Positions 24,351 to 35,589 of a stretch of DNA of 64,000 nt are shown piece by piece (position 1 is the stretch's first letter; the number at the start of each line of letters is the position of its first letter). The notes beneath the pieces are model-generated. The model was not told where the DNA came from and ran no database searches. It saw only the letters and a list, made by a program, of their open reading frames with translations. Source of the stretch: Plutella xylostella (taxonomy: Eukaryota > Arthropoda > Insecta > Lepidoptera > Plutellidae). Both the position numbers and the translations under genes were made by a program. The stretch spans positions 2,547,001 to 2,611,000 of the forward strand of contig NC_064008.1 in the NCBI RefSeq assembly GCF_932276165.1, read 5' to 3'.

Positions 24351-24522
24351 TGACCCCTTAGCATGAATTTTCATCGTGAACGTGAAGTAGAATTCATCGA
24401 GTAATTTTGTGTGAAAATATGAACAGTGCCCTGGCGGTCGGCGGCAGAACTAAAATTTCCCTGCAAAATTCATCGAGTAATTTCACGTCACGTTCACTAT
24501 GAAAATTCATGCTAAGGGGTCA
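24351..24522. mobile_element. Foldback MITE, 172 bp
   Basis: The left end TGACCCCTTAGCATGAATTT is exactly inverted at the right end (finishing at 24522). The arms go on to share tcatcgagtaattt and gtgaacgtga. Non-coding. Confidence 0.8.
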
Positions 24523-24746
24523 AGATTCTGAACGCGAACAAATTTTGGCAACCCTAATCGGATCCGAAGGCAGTTAAAAACCATTTTGAATTTGGAATAC
24601 CTATCACACTTACATCGTAAAATAAAGCATGAGTCCTATGACGTTTGTTTCAGCATGGTAACTATTTATTTATCGTATGGCTTTCTTCACTGGTTACAAA
24701 AAAAAGCTGGTAATTATTGATAACAAACATGCTACACCATAGACTT
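24523..24746. other. Unassigned DNA between two MITEs
   Basis: No feature recognised. Confidence 0.4.
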
Positions 24747-24888
24747 AGGGTCTGTTTCACAATGTCTGGTTAGTGGCTACCTGACGGATAAAATACATGC
24801 TGTCACTCTCTGTTATTATTTTTTAGACAGTGACAGCATGTATTTTATCCGACAGGTAGCGACTAACCAGACATTGTGAAACAGGGGC
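24747..24888. mobile_element. Hairpin MITE, 142 bp, possible TTA duplication
   Basis: Arms share TGTTTCACAATGTCTGGTTA and its inverse, then gataaaatacatgctgtcac and its inverse, with a short AT loop. Outside the arms is TTA on each side, which would fit a PIF/Harbinger-type 3-bp duplication. A related half is at about 62643-62730. Confidence 0.8.
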
Positions 24889-25605
24889 TTAGTATATAAG
24901 TAAGGTTTAAGATACTTTATTTCTCATAAGAACATTATAAAAAACATTAACTCAAAATGAGAACTTACAATTCTAAATACTTATTGTTACTTACAGTCCA
25001 ACTACAAAGTCGTGAAAACGGAAGTGGATCCTAACTAATTGTTTAAGATCGTATTTATAAGTACTGGCAGTATATACTAACTCTATGTGCTACACTATGA
25101 TATTCGAGTCCTTCTGCTATGTAGATTTTAACGAAATTACGACACCTTATTATTTCGGAGAAACTGAAATCAAAAGTAGGTCCTAAATATGATTTATGTT
25201 TCAACTGAAACCCAAAGGTCCAGAGGGCACATTGATGACCATAAAGTGCCAAACTGTCATATTCCATTTAGACCACAAACATCGTTAAGGGCCCGTACAG
25301 GGTGACGTGCCCCGCCAAATTTGGGTTTTCAATGCTCTTCACACAGCACACGCAGTTACACGCACACATGTAAGTTTGCACAGTGGGTCATAAACTTTTA
25401 CTCGCCAACTTTATGAACAATTATTTTCAAGTAGTGATTTGAGGGTAAGTATAATTTTTAATTACACTGGTAAGCACCAGGAAAGAGTAGAAATTAATAG
25501 GGGTGCCACTTTTCTCCATACTCGGAACCCGATTAGCTTTCTAAACAAATGTAGTATTTACTTACTTGTAGAAAGGTAACTACAGGTATTAAAGTGTAGA
25601 TAATA
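24889..25605. other. Unassigned AT-rich DNA
   Basis: No supported gene or repeat was seen. Confidence 0.4.
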
Positions 25606-25823
25606 AGGGTATACTAAGCCGAAAGGGGATGACTCAACTCAAAGGGTCATTCTGAACAACTTTTGTTCTACGAGATTGCAAATTCGCGAAAAAAAATATT
25701 CGTTTTCCATGGTAAAAAGTCACGTGTCATCAAAGTTTCTATGAAAAAGGTTTTTTTTTGTTAATTTTTAAAACTCGTAGAACAAAAGTTCAGATTGACC
25801 CCCTGTCTCACTTGTTTTTACCC
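25606..25823. mobile_element. MITE of the gggtatactaagccgaaa family
   Basis: Begins gggtatactaagccgaaag and ends gtttttaccc. Inside, acaacttttgttctacgag is answered by the inverse ctcgtagaacaaaagtt, giving a long hairpin. Relatives occur at 59658-59837 and as fragments at 3019 and about 13770. Confidence 0.6.
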
Positions 25824-25909
25824 GACTGTCGAAGGAGGAGGGTAATATTTTTCGATTGTATGTTTGTAAGTATATTTTTTGGTGGCAGAATAATATTTTT
25901 TCATATTTT

Positions 25910-26130
25910 TAGAGTTTCGTACCTCAAAAGGAAAAAAGCAACCGTTATAAGATCTCTTTGTTATCCGTCTGTCTGACTGACTGTCTGTCACTGCCCTTTT
26001 TCTCAGAAACGGGTAAAGATATCAAGCTGATATTTCGCATAGATGAGGAGTACCCAAAAAAAATTGGGGTACTCCCTCTCCCATACAAGTAAATTGGGGC
26101 TGATATTTTTTCCGGTTATTTTGATGGTGT
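25910..26130 (+). repeat. Interspersed repeat, gtttcgtacctcaaaagg type
   Basis: Contains gtttcgtacctcaaaagg and a ctgtctgactgactgtctgt stretch, a common moth repeat pattern. Boundaries are approximate and the class is unknown. Confidence 0.45.
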
Positions 26131-26755
26131 AGGTAGGGTATCGTTGAATAGGTCTTTTAATATAATAGGTATAAAAAAAGGTTAAAATATAATTATTTGG
26201 CTTTTACCCTTAAATTTGGGGACCACACCATAGACAAATCCTAATTTAAAAAATGATTTCAATAGATGGCGTGTTTTTATGTTGGGTAACAGAATAAGAA
26301 GTGATGATATCTCAGAATAATAATGGTTAATGGTGCTATTCCGCTAAGCATCGAAACTGGTGGGACGCTAATGAAAAGTGGTCATGGAAATGCACCAGGG
26401 TAGACCCTGCTCCTAGAACAAGGCATGAGTTTGTGATTTGTGTGCGTGAAAAGCGAGGATGGAAACTTTGAATATTTTCTTGATTTTTTTATTATTGATG
26501 CAATAACATATAATTAGTATTATTCTGAGTTACCCACCGAAGTCACCCCGTGGCAGGTTGACTAGATAGGTACTTTTGCAAATCACGCCATATATCGTTG
26601 TTGTTTTTATTAGTGGCTACTGTCTATAGAAGAAATTCCGTCATTGACAATTTTACGTTACGAATGAATTTAGTAAACCCAGTAAACCTAACTAATCCAG
26701 AGAAAACCTAAAATATCTTTCTCTCTCTCTTTGAAAAACATACTTAATAGCCCAA
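26131..26755. other. Mostly unassigned DNA, with a weak TIR pair
   Basis: gggtaacagaataa near 26284 is roughly inverted as ttattctgagttaccc near 26535, perhaps an old MITE of about 250 bp. Nothing else recognised. Confidence 0.3.
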
Positions 26756-27091
26756 ACTCGATTCTATTCTATTCTCTGTGGGGGTGTAAGTACCTGCACC
26801 TGGCTCTCTCGAGTGGAACCTTTGTTCATATCCCCAAGGTCTAAACTGCCTTCCTAAGCTTGAACCATTTCCCACCACGCTGGTCCACTGCGGGTTGGTG
26901 GGTTCACATATCTAGATGTACTAAATCTAGATATGCAGGTTTCCTCACGATGTTTTCCTTCACCGTTAGAGCGATGGTATACATTGTACTTAAGTTAAAA
27001 GAACTCATTGGTACATGTCAGCGCCGTGATTCGAACCCGCATCTCTTGCGTGAGAAGCGGGCGCTTACCCGACTGAGCTACCACCGCGCCC
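26756..27091 (-). mobile_element. tRNA-derived SINE
   Basis: On the minus strand it starts at 27091 with a tRNA-like head: GTGGTAGCTCAGTCGGG is an A-box and GGGTTCGAATC a B-box of the RNA polymerase III promoter. An unrelated body of about 240 bp follows, ending in an agaat simple repeat at about 26756. This is an internal-promoter retroposon mobilised by LINE enzymes. It is not a functional tRNA gene because the 3' half of the cloverleaf runs straight into the SINE body. Confidence 0.85.
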
Positions 27092-29006
27092 AAACTCGAT
27101 GCTTTTAGCTATTAAATCTTTGAAATAAAAGTCAGTCACCTCCGTGTTACTGCCCTCATCAGATCCTCACGAGACCATGCCTCAACCAGCACCATGAGAC
27201 TGTGTTTTTGAATCCTAACCTAATCTTCCTACATATTGTCATCACTTAGATCCATTCACTATATTCCTGCTCCTCATCTCAGGGCCGTGGGGACCGGAGG
27301 CACGTCAGCTTTTTAAAGACATCAGCAGCAGACTAATAGAAGTCTCAAGGGACCCTAGGGCTGGCACTTACCTATCACAAAGGCTAAGCATCGCTATATA
27401 GCGGGGTAACGCGGCCAGCGTCTTGGGTACCCTACCCGACAGTGGCAACGATCTGGCCAGCATCTTCTTTTTAGTTTAATTTTAATTTTATATTAGTTAG
27501 TTTTAGTTAGGCATTAATAATTATAATTTAATCAAGAAGTACCATGGACTTAACTAATAAAAACATTATCATTTAATTTATTGAATATAGTATAAGAATT
27601 ATGCTTCCTCAATTTCAAATCAAATTATGTTGGTGTCATAAAAGTTGAAAAAGTGCAATGACAACCAATGTGCAGTGATTTTGTGTCTGTACACAATTAG
27701 ATCGCGAGCTGTCAGTGCCGCCTAAACCGACGTGACCCTTCTTTGGAGGCCACCGGCCGACTGAGTCAAACGTCGCTTGTGTTTATGATTTTATAACACA
27801 GAAAGCCGCCATAGATATTTGTATGAAGATTTGAGGGAAAAAAATTGCTCAAGTTTGAGATTAATTTACACAAAATAGGTGTGTGTTTATTAAAAAACAA
27901 GGTATTTAGCGCCTAGTCCAAGCATTTATCTTTATAATTTGATAAGAATCATATGAAAATTTTTGATAATTACGACACAGTTGTTACAATACGGGAGTGT
28001 GATTTACTGGTTTTTCGTAATTAATTTACAGTTATCCATAAGCATTTACTTAAATTCGAATGATTCAGCACCTAGCTAGACTCTTCGGCTACCTGTGTGA
28101 TTTTTTTCAAGGCTGTAGAGCATCATTTACTACATAATTCTATGACAATGCCAACCCTCGATTGCCTATTGCAGACCCTTAAATAAACGTTCTACTTGCG
28201 TTCAAAAGTCAATTATTTATTTTAATGCTTTTTTTAATCATTGTTCAGTTTTCTGATTGGTTAATTAATTAGACAGCTCCAGTCGGATTTAATTCACGAC
28301 CCACAACGGGAAATTTAGACGGTAAGCCCCTTCTTTTACATCTATTGAAAACAAAAATGGCGTGTTTTACACGCAAATCCTTTTTAACGCAGTCTGTATT
28401 TGTTTATACAGGGTTCGATGACAGCGTCTGAATAATGTATGGAGATAATCCTATGTATGGAACAGCGTCCTTTTAGGCTTTGTGCCCAAATGTGTGTGTC
28501 AGAGAAATATACCAATAGGATTGACTGAATAGCTTTTACTAGGCTCTGGTATCCTAGTACCTATCACGTGAGTATAAGTAGTGCGTTGTATTGAACTAAG
28601 TATCCTGTGCTTTTCCGTAATTCTCACGTGAATTTCAGCACTGCAAAAAGGCTTGTACTGAAACTACAGCAATTTTTTATACGTATCACTTATTAACAAA
28701 TACACATTTTACATATATTTTCTGTTTTATTATTACTTAACACCTCAGTCTAGCACACACTTCTCTTTTCACTAAACACCACTTTCATTATAACCCCAAC
28801 AACCCCATCGTTACACAGGTATTAATATCTCAGGTACCAGGGGCGCAGAAAACAATGGAAGTCTGAGCTGCGGATTAAGAAGGGTGAAAGGGTCTAGGGC
28901 GGCAAAAGACGGCGTATGGAACCTTATGCCTCATAGCGCAGTATTACTTCAGGCAGAGTTTTATAAAAGTGAGATAAAACTTGTACCTACTCTTATATAT
29001 ATACTG
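27092..29006. other. Unassigned intergenic DNA
   Basis: About 1.9 kb with no supported coding region, hairpin or known repeat end. Confidence 0.35.
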
Positions 29007-29210
29007 ACTAGCTGTACCCGCAAGCTTCGCTTCGTCTTAAAAAGTTTTCCCGTGGGAATTCCGGGATAAAACTAGCCTATGTTCTTTCTCAGGGTCTAGA
29101 CTCTAGACCATATGTATACCAAATTTCATTCAAATCCTTTCAGTAGTTTTGGCGTGAAAGAGTAACAGACAGACAGACACAGTTACTTTCGCATTTATAA
29201 TATTAGTTAG
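29007..29210 (+). repeat. Common interspersed repeat, agcttcgcttcg type
   Basis: Starts actagctgtacccgcaag and contains cgtgggaattccgggata, aaatttcattcaaatcc and a tail of agacagacagacacag. The inverted copy is at 58548-58765 and a decayed one at 9470-9600. Class unknown. Confidence 0.6.
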
Positions 29211-29337
29211 GATTACACCTACCGAGTAGAGTGGCGAGACAGTATTCTCGGCCGAGCACTCGGTCAATTTCCTAGCCGTTCATTGGCCAACGATCGGCGG
29301 AGGATACTGTCTCGCTACTCTACTCGTAGGTGTAATC
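29211..29337. mobile_element. Hairpin MITE, 127 bp
   Basis: Starts GATTACACCTACCGAGTAGA and ends with the inverse, interrupted by one base. Arms pair over about 38 bp including gagacagta. It sits exactly at the end of the preceding repeat. Confidence 0.8.
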
Positions 29338-30026
29338 AGGGTATTGCAGCCTTTGCCCTATTTAAAACTAAAGTCGATGTTAGATTTATATTTAAATATA
29401 TAATAGGAATGATAACTATATTTAAATATACTTAGTTAAATAAGCACACTGTTGGCCAGTGATAATAGGGTGTCATTTGTAAATTAAGGGGTGAGGCTAA
29501 ACCGTAGTTTATACACTTTTAATTAAGTTCCTACAATTATAATAATCTTTGTTAATAAAACTGTAGATTAAAGAAATACTCAAAAAAACTTTGATTGATC
29601 AATAATATTTATAGGTACTTATTCGAAGAAAAGGAATAATCTATCGAAGAATAATGTTTACAGATAGCGGCGAATTGCTGGCAGAAGCATTGAAATAGCT
29701 TTTGTTATCGAATGAAATATGTATTTGTATTGATCTAAGCTATTATTTTCTCAAAAATATTTTATCTGCTATGTCTTGAGAACATTTTTCTTTCTAGGAA
29801 AGCGTATTGTCTGATGTTAGTTACAAGTTATTATAAATACACCGGTAATATAATATATTCCAGTAGTTCCATAACCTATAGATAGGCCTACGCCGTGGTC
29901 GTAGCCCGTAGCAAGGCCGTAGCAATCTCGTAGCTCGTAGCTCGTAGCCCGTAGTAGAATAAAATAAAAAAAGACCGCCGTGAACATAGCAGCAGAAGCA
30001 AATTTTTTGTATGAGTGAATTTGTTT
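29338..30026. other. AT-rich DNA with a short cgtagc array
   Basis: Mostly unassigned. At about 29890-29955 the word cgtagc recurs irregularly seven or more times (for example ctcgtagctcgtagcccg). Confidence 0.45.
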
Positions 30027-30097
30027 TCATGATCATGAAGAAATAAGAAAAAGTAGCAAAATTCTGTTATCACTACATGCTAGGGGATGCTGCAATT
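30027..30097. repeat. 71-bp direct repeat, left copy (target duplication of the Jockey-like LINE)
   Basis: Runs from tcatgatcatgaag to gctgcaatt. The right copy at 33879-33949 differs by one base. It directly abuts the ttta-repeat tail of the LINE. Confidence 0.8.
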
Positions 30098-30393
30098 TAT
30101 TTATTTATTTATTTATTTATTTGGCTAACAAAACGGTTTACAGACAAATTATGAGATAATTATGTATGTAGTAGTTGTGTACTGGCCTGTAGACCAAAGT
30201 ATGAAAGCACATATATAATAAAAAATAAATGTTCTAGATCTAGACGTTAACAGTTATACAGTTTTAAGAATTATTCTTATTCTATCTTAAAAATACTTAT
30301 TCTAACATGCGTAAAATTATACAAAAAAAAGTAAGTATACTATTATTGTTACAATTGAAATGTAATGTTGAAATTGAAATGTTGTTGAGGACA

Positions 30394-33258
30394 TTAGGCA
30401 GGTATTATTTCCCTTATTATTTTAATAAATGCGGAAGGTCTCCTTTCGAAGATATCCAGCTCTTGGTGTTTTAAAGTCAAATCATTGTACAACCGACACA
30501 TTCTACTAATAGGATTATAGAATGATGTGTTGTTTTTATAAACTTTTAAGCTAAATGTCTTGTATAGTCTGGTACGGGTAAAACAGTTAATATTTAGTTG
30601 TTGTAGTAAAGCAGGTGATTTTATGGCATAATGTAAAATTTTATGTAACAATTTAAGATCTAGGATTTTTCGACGGGACTCAAGGGATATCATATTAAAT
30701 TTTTCGAGCCTTTGCGTGTAGTTAGTAAGAGAACGGCCAAGGTTGCAACGGTAGGATAAAACTTTTAACATTTTGTTCTGTATATTATCTATGTTTTTTA
30801 TATGAACTTGATAGAACGGTGACCAGACTTGACAACCATACTCTAGGATGCTCCTTATAAGCGTGGAGTAAAGGTAGATGAGGCTACGTTCTTTTTTGAA
30901 GTTTTTAGTGGATCTTATGATGAAACCTAATAACTTTCGGCCTCGTTCTACTATATAGTCATAATGTGATCGGAATGATAACTCAGAGTCAAACAGTATT
31001 CCCAAGTCTTTTACTATGACTTTGCGCTCCAGGGTAATGTTGTTAATAGTGTAATCGTAAATAATTTTATGGCGTTTTTTTGTAAATGATATAACAACAC
31101 ATTTTTTTGCGTTTAGTTGCATAGAGTTATCTTTGCACCACTTCTGTACTGCCATTAGGTCAGACTGAAGTTTTATACAGTTCCGTATATCATATATATT
31201 AGTAAAAATTTTTAGGTCGTCAGCGTATAAGAGGCAGGGATTGTAAATATGATCCACCAAGTCATTTATAAACAAAATAAACATTAAGGGCCCTAAGTGT
31301 GACCCTTGAGGGACCCCAGAAGTGACAGAAATTGATGTTGAGATATATCCCTTCAGAGCAACTAATTGACTTCGGTTTTGTAGATATGATCCTATCCAAC
31401 GTAGAAGAGACCCATGTACACCAAAGGATGAAATCTTTCTGTAAAGAATTTTGTGGTTGACTTTGTCAAAGGCCTTACTGAAATCCATGTAAATGGAGTC
31501 AACCTGGCCACTGCTTGCGAAAGAAGAGCATAGGAACTGTTTATATTCAAGAAGGTTTGTTATAGTTGATTTATTTTTGACGAAGCCATGTTGATTATCA
31601 GAAAGATATGGTTTGACGTGATTGTAAAGATGTTCATATACAAGCGACTCAAAAAGTTTAGCTATACAAGACAATATGCTAATTGGTCTATAGTCTTTGC
31701 AATTAGATTTGTCACCAGATTTAAAAACAGGAATTATGTGCGCTGTCTTCCAAACTTTAGGGAAAGTGCCGGACCTGAGAGATTTGGTAAATATAATATG
31801 CAATGGTGTGACTAGCTCTAATTGACATGATTTTATGAAACTAGGTGGAATGCCATCTGGCCCTGCACATTTATTTTTATCAAGTTCTTTAATTTTTATC
31901 ATGATATCCTCAATTGTGATGGTAATCGTTGAAAGTACATTTTTACTATATGATTCGTTAATAGTTTTTTCGTTACTAGTATCAGATGCTGTATTATCGA
32001 AAACTGAGGCAAAATAGCGGGAAAACATTTCACAAACTTCTAACCCGTTTGAAGATGATTCTTGTCCAAGAGTCATATTCTGAGGGATCGATACGTAACC
32101 CTTTCTGCTATTAATAAAAGTCCAAAAAGCCTTGATACTTTCATCCAAGGAATCTTCCACTGATTCTATAAATTTGTCATAGCATTTTCGAGTTAAGAAT
32201 TTACACCTAGCGCGCAGCATCGAGAATGTGTCATAGTCCCGAGGGTTACCATGCGTTTTGTATAGTTTATGGTATTTATTTTTTTCTTTTAGGCAATGTT
32301 TTAAAGAGCTATTGTACCATATAGGATATTTGTGAGAATCACAGTTAGACAACGGTGTATGCTTCTGAATAATACTATTCAATTTATCATAAAATGCATC
32401 GACACACTGGTCGACATCCTCCATGTAAAGAGTCTCATACCAGTTAATACTACGAAGCTCTAATTTAATTTCATTGAGGTTGCATTTCTGAAATTGCAAG
32501 CGTTTTTTTGTGTTATTTTTTAGAGCCTTTTTTATTGTAATTTTTGGAATATCAACTACAAATGATGGATGATGGCGATCTAACCGAGATAGAGCTTCAG
32601 CCCCATACACGTTAATACACTCCATGGATGAAAAAACCAAGTCCAAAAGTCGACCATTATGGTTCGGAATATTTTGGTACTGTTCAAGATTACAGGTATT
32701 TATTGTGTCAATGAGAAGATTTGATTTACGATCATGGTGATTACTGGGTAACAATACCGGACGATCCGGGGATCGGGTCCATGTGATCGGGGGGCAATTA
32801 AAGTCACCCAGTATTAGAAAGTTATCGATTTCATAAGAGTTAAGAATGTTATGTTGTACCTTTTTGTAAAATTTATTTAAGTCTTCAAATGGTAAATCAG
32901 GAGGCAAGTAACAAGTACAAATATGTAAGGGCAAAGCATTATTTTCGTCGCTAACAACACTAACCCAGATGTCCTCAACATCACTTTCCCAGGATTTCTG
33001 ACGGACGACATTAATTTGTTTTTTGACTGCTATGAGAACACCGCCTCCGTCCGTCTTAGCAAGTGCCACCGAAGTTGAACATCGGTCACGTCGAAAAACA
33101 TTGTATCTACTGTCAAACACTTCATTATCATAAATACTATCATCCAAATTAGTCTCCGTTAAGCAAATTATATCATAATTAGAGCTAGTTAAATTCAAAA
33201 GAAAATCATTCGTTTTAGATCTTATACGATTTACATTTTGATAATACAAATTAACCAT
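30394..33258 (-). CDS. LINE ORF2: AP-like endonuclease and reverse transcriptase, 954 aa
   Basis: Starts at the ATG of MVNLYYQNVNRIRSK. The endonuclease domain (1-230) has YQNVNRIRS, CLTETNLDD, ILGDFNCPP and the RLDRHHPSF motif where family members carry the catalytic His. Reverse transcriptase occupies about 470-740 with the YRPISILSC motif, SGVPQGSHLGPL and LLYADDLKIF containing the catalytic aspartates. The rest is the thumb and C-terminal region, with no RNase H. The enzyme nicks target DNA and copies element RNA there. ORF1 lies 58 bp upstream. Lack of stops over this length suggests it is functional or only recently silenced. Confidence 0.9.
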   Translation of the reverse strand: MVNLYYQNVNRIRSKTNDFLLNLTSSNYDIICLTETNLDDSIYDNEVFDSRYNVFRRDRCSTSVALAKTDGGGVLIAVKKQINVVRQKSWESDVEDIWVSVVSDENNALPLHICTCYLPPDLPFEDLNKFYKKVQHNILNSYEIDNFLILGDFNCPPITWTRSPDRPVLLPSNHHDRKSNLLIDTINTCNLEQYQNIPNHNGRLLDLVFSSMECINVYGAEALSRLDRHHPSFVVDIPKITIKKALKNNTKKRLQFQKCNLNEIKLELRSINWYETLYMEDVDQCVDAFYDKLNSIIQKHTPLSNCDSHKYPIWYNSSLKHCLKEKNKYHKLYKTHGNPRDYDTFSMLRARCKFLTRKCYDKFIESVEDSLDESIKAFWTFINSRKGYVSIPQNMTLGQESSSNGLEVCEMFSRYFASVFDNTASDTSNEKTINESYSKNVLSTITITIEDIMIKIKELDKNKCAGPDGIPPSFIKSCQLELVTPLHIIFTKSLRSGTFPKVWKTAHIIPVFKSGDKSNCKDYRPISILSCIAKLFESLVYEHLYNHVKPYLSDNQHGFVKNKSTITNLLEYKQFLCSSFASSGQVDSIYMDFSKAFDKVNHKILYRKISSFGVHGSLLRWIGSYLQNRSQLVALKGYISTSISVTSGVPQGSHLGPLMFILFINDLVDHIYNPCLLYADDLKIFTNIYDIRNCIKLQSDLMAVQKWCKDNSMQLNAKKCVVISFTKKRHKIIYDYTINNITLERKVIVKDLGILFDSELSFRSHYDYIVERGRKLLGFIIRSTKNFKKERSLIYLYSTLIRSILEYGCQVWSPFYQVHIKNIDNIQNKMLKVLSYRCNLGRSLTNYTQRLEKFNMISLESRRKILDLKLLHKILHYAIKSPALLQQLNINCFTRTRLYKTFSLKVYKNNTSFYNPISRMCRLYNDLTLKHQELDIFERRPSAFIKIIREIIPA

Positions 33259-33316
33259 TATAGATATTACAGGAGGGTTCCAGATATAATTGTTTTGATG
33301 TAGGATTACTTAAATT

Positions 33317-33811
33317 CTAATTTACAATCAGACCATCAAGAACAGCTTGATTTTTGACGTGAACTGGCTTGCTCTCGTCAGTTTTACGCAGGTATATTTG
33401 GCCAAATCTAACCCAGACAAATCTATAGTTATTGTCTTTCTTAAATCGTCTGGCCGCGGCATAGAGCTGTTTTGTTTCCGGAGACAGATGCTCAGACACA
33501 TAAATACGCGTTTTGACATCTGTAATTCCAACGTGAGAGGTGTTCAACATATCAGATGAGCTATATTTCTTGTTAAATCGTGTAACAGCTGAGATGATGG
33601 TATCTCGTAGGCGCGGAGAGGTCAGCGTAATCAGTATATTTCTCGGGCGTTTTGATGAAGAGTCAAATTTGGCAGTGCGACGACAAGCTCTGATTTCGTT
33701 ATCGGTAATAGGTACTTCCAGAGAGTCACATAATTTTTTAAATATACATAACGGATTTTCGTTTCGACTTGAACGTATGCGACGCAATGAACCTATATAC
33801 ATATTACACAT
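33317..33811 (-). pseudogene. LINE ORF1, C-terminal part only (FP-like domain)
   Basis: A 164-codon remnant. It contains NEIRACRRT, RPRNILITL, RFNKKYSS, IYVSEHLSPETKQLYAAAR and VWVRFGQIYLRK. This pattern is known from the C-terminal domain shared by ORF1 of many insect LINEs and the baculovirus FP protein; here the neighbouring ORF2 makes it a LINE gene. The N-terminus, which is usually longer, is missing because the element is 5'-truncated. Confidence 0.75.
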
Positions 33812-33878
33812 TTAACAGTGTGCTCGAAATTAGTCAAAATTATTAATTATAAGGACACTCAATACGGCCAAATATTAT

Positions 33879-33949
33879 TCATGATTATGAAGAAATAAGA
33901 AAAAGTAGCAAAATTCTGTTATCACTACATGCTAGGGGATGCTGCAATT
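33879..33949. repeat. 71-bp direct repeat, right copy
   Basis: Matches 30027-30097 with a single C/T difference. It continues to the right into the foldback repeat, showing that the LINE inserted into that older repeat. Confidence 0.8.
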
Positions 33950-34700
33950 AACTTACTAACTACTATTACACCATTCAGAGTGCTCCGGCAGATTAATTAC
34001 ATTACAAGTTAATGTCACTCATTAAAAAAAAAATTACAACTAAATCTACCCACATGAGTGTGTAAATAACGGATAGACGATGGTAAATACATTATAAATC
34101 TATATATGTCATCTTTGTGTTTGCTCAATTGACTTCAAAATAATCAATCAAAGAGAAAGCGCCTGAATACATTGTACAGCAAATTGCGCAAAGAAGCCGT
34201 AAATTTATCGTGGTGTAATTAATCTCTCGGAGCACGTTGGTAAATGTGATATATGTCTATAAGTTCATTGAAATATTCTCTAGCATCTAGTGCTAACAGA
34301 ATTTGGGTAGATTTGCTTGTTCTTCAAAATCATGAAAAAATTGTCGCTCATATTTGCGGTTATGTCGCTAAATAATGTAATTGTGACGTAATTAATCTCT
34401 CGGAGCACGTTAGTAAATGTGTTGTATGTCTATAAGTTCATTGAAGTATTCTCTAGCATGTAGTGCTAACAGTATCCCGCCACAATGGGTTATTTCTTCA
34501 TAATCATGAAAAAATAGTCGCCCATATAGGAAAATATTATGTTATGTTAATCAAGTTAAAACTTGATAAGAACTAAATCTACCACTCATCGAGTGTATGT
34601 AATGGATAGACGATGGTATATAGATCGTAGCAATAACTACTTTATGTACGTATATGGTCAAGGGACTTCAAAATAATGAAAAGTGTAAGCATCTGAAATA
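33879..34700. repeat. Foldback and tandem repeat family, copy 1
   Basis: A ~100-bp unit with gtaattaatctctcggagca, atgtctataagttcattg and tagtgctaacag occurs at 34215 and again at 34388 (period 173 bp). A minus-strand version lies at 33879-34010, so arms can pair. The part at about 34500-34690 (aacttgataagaactaaatc, gtcaagggacttcaaaataa) is repeated inverted at 56630-56800. Non-coding. Confidence 0.65.
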
Positions 34701-34764
34701 TGTATTAAGTAAGTTGTCGGCTAGGGAAGAAAGTGAAGGAATTTTTCACTAAAACAATTATCAG

Positions 34765-34825
34765 CACCTCAGCCCAGTTGGTCACATCCTCGAACTAGAT
34801 CCCTGTGGTCTGTGGATCGAATCTA
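34765..34825 (+). repeat. tRNA-like sequence (SINE head)
   Basis: Contains gcccagttggtcac, like an A-box, and gtggatcgaatc, like a B-box. The homologous place beside the other repeat copy (56478-56551, minus) also has a tRNA-like sequence, so it belongs to a repeated unit and is not a tRNA gene. Confidence 0.4.
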
Positions 34826-35278
34826 ACTAAAGCAACTAAAGATCTTTTTTCTTTTTTTTATTTTAATGATGGTTACTTTTAAAAATACATACAGTAATGA
34901 ATGTAACCAGTTATATTACAGACTTATTTTGGGTTCTTAATATGTAGGTAAATAAAAGATGCCAAGACAAATTTATTTTATTTTAAGTATACAAATCCAC
35001 ATTAGAAACTACATCAACACAATCATGTTAAATTATTTTATATTGTTATAAGTAGGTATGATTAAAATCACAATGATATTTCTAAATTTATTATTTATCT
35101 ATCAGAATATGGATACAAGTAACAGTTAAAATCGATAGCTTGAATTATATCATAGCTCTTTTAAGTAAGAGCATACTTTATTAAATAAAACAGAATAAAA
35201 TGTGATCTACTAATAAACCTAAACTTAAATAGAACCTATAAATATTAAAATATATATAAATAATATAATTGTTACGTT
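34826..35278. other. Unassigned AT-rich DNA
   Basis: No feature recognised. Confidence 0.4.
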
Positions 35279-35482
35279 CACTTCACTCTCACTGCACTAA
35301 CTCATTGTTACTACTACTCGACAACAGGTGTCGCTATTATTACCGCTACTCGGCAACAGATGGCGCCATGTGTCCAAAGAGTTAAAATAAATACAGCTGT
35401 TTTCATTTTTATAAACATACGTATTCTTTAGGGTTTTAATTTCTGTCTTGTTAAATATTCTGCTAATTCAATTATTAAACTA
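35279..35482. repeat. Possible solo LTR
   Basis: Has TG...CA ends (TGTTACGTTCAC to AAACTACA), a near-duplicated core (ctactcgacaacaggtgtcg and ctactcggcaacagatggcg) and aaaataaat as a possible polyadenylation signal. Flanks match in only four of five bases, and no internal retrotransposon is attached, so this is tentative. Confidence 0.3.
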
Positions 35483-35589
35483 CAATATTGGAAATAATTA
35501 GTGCGCATGGCATTAATGAAGGTCAATGCGCATAGTCAAAACATTGCGCATTCGCATTCGAGTCGATCGACCTGCGAACGGAACGGAAC

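Larger units (their letters stand above)
30098..33878 (-). mobile_element. Jockey-like non-LTR retrotransposon, 5'-truncated, ORF2 intact
   Basis: On the minus strand: partial ORF1, then complete ORF2, then a 3' UTR ending in an aaat repeat at 30098-30121. Both sides carry the same 71-bp sequence. ORF1 lacks its N-terminal part, so the copy is 5'-truncated, but ORF2 is uninterrupted over 954 codons, which points to a fairly recent insertion. Confidence 0.85.

Noticed and set aside
27020..27091. tRNA gene with intact boxes
   Set aside because: It is the head of a SINE with a long unrelated body and a simple-repeat tail.
33317..33811. Baculovirus FP-like gene (possible viral insertion)
   Set aside because: The domain is shared with insect LINE ORF1 proteins, and an ORF2 follows on the same strand after 58 bp, so it belongs to the LINE.
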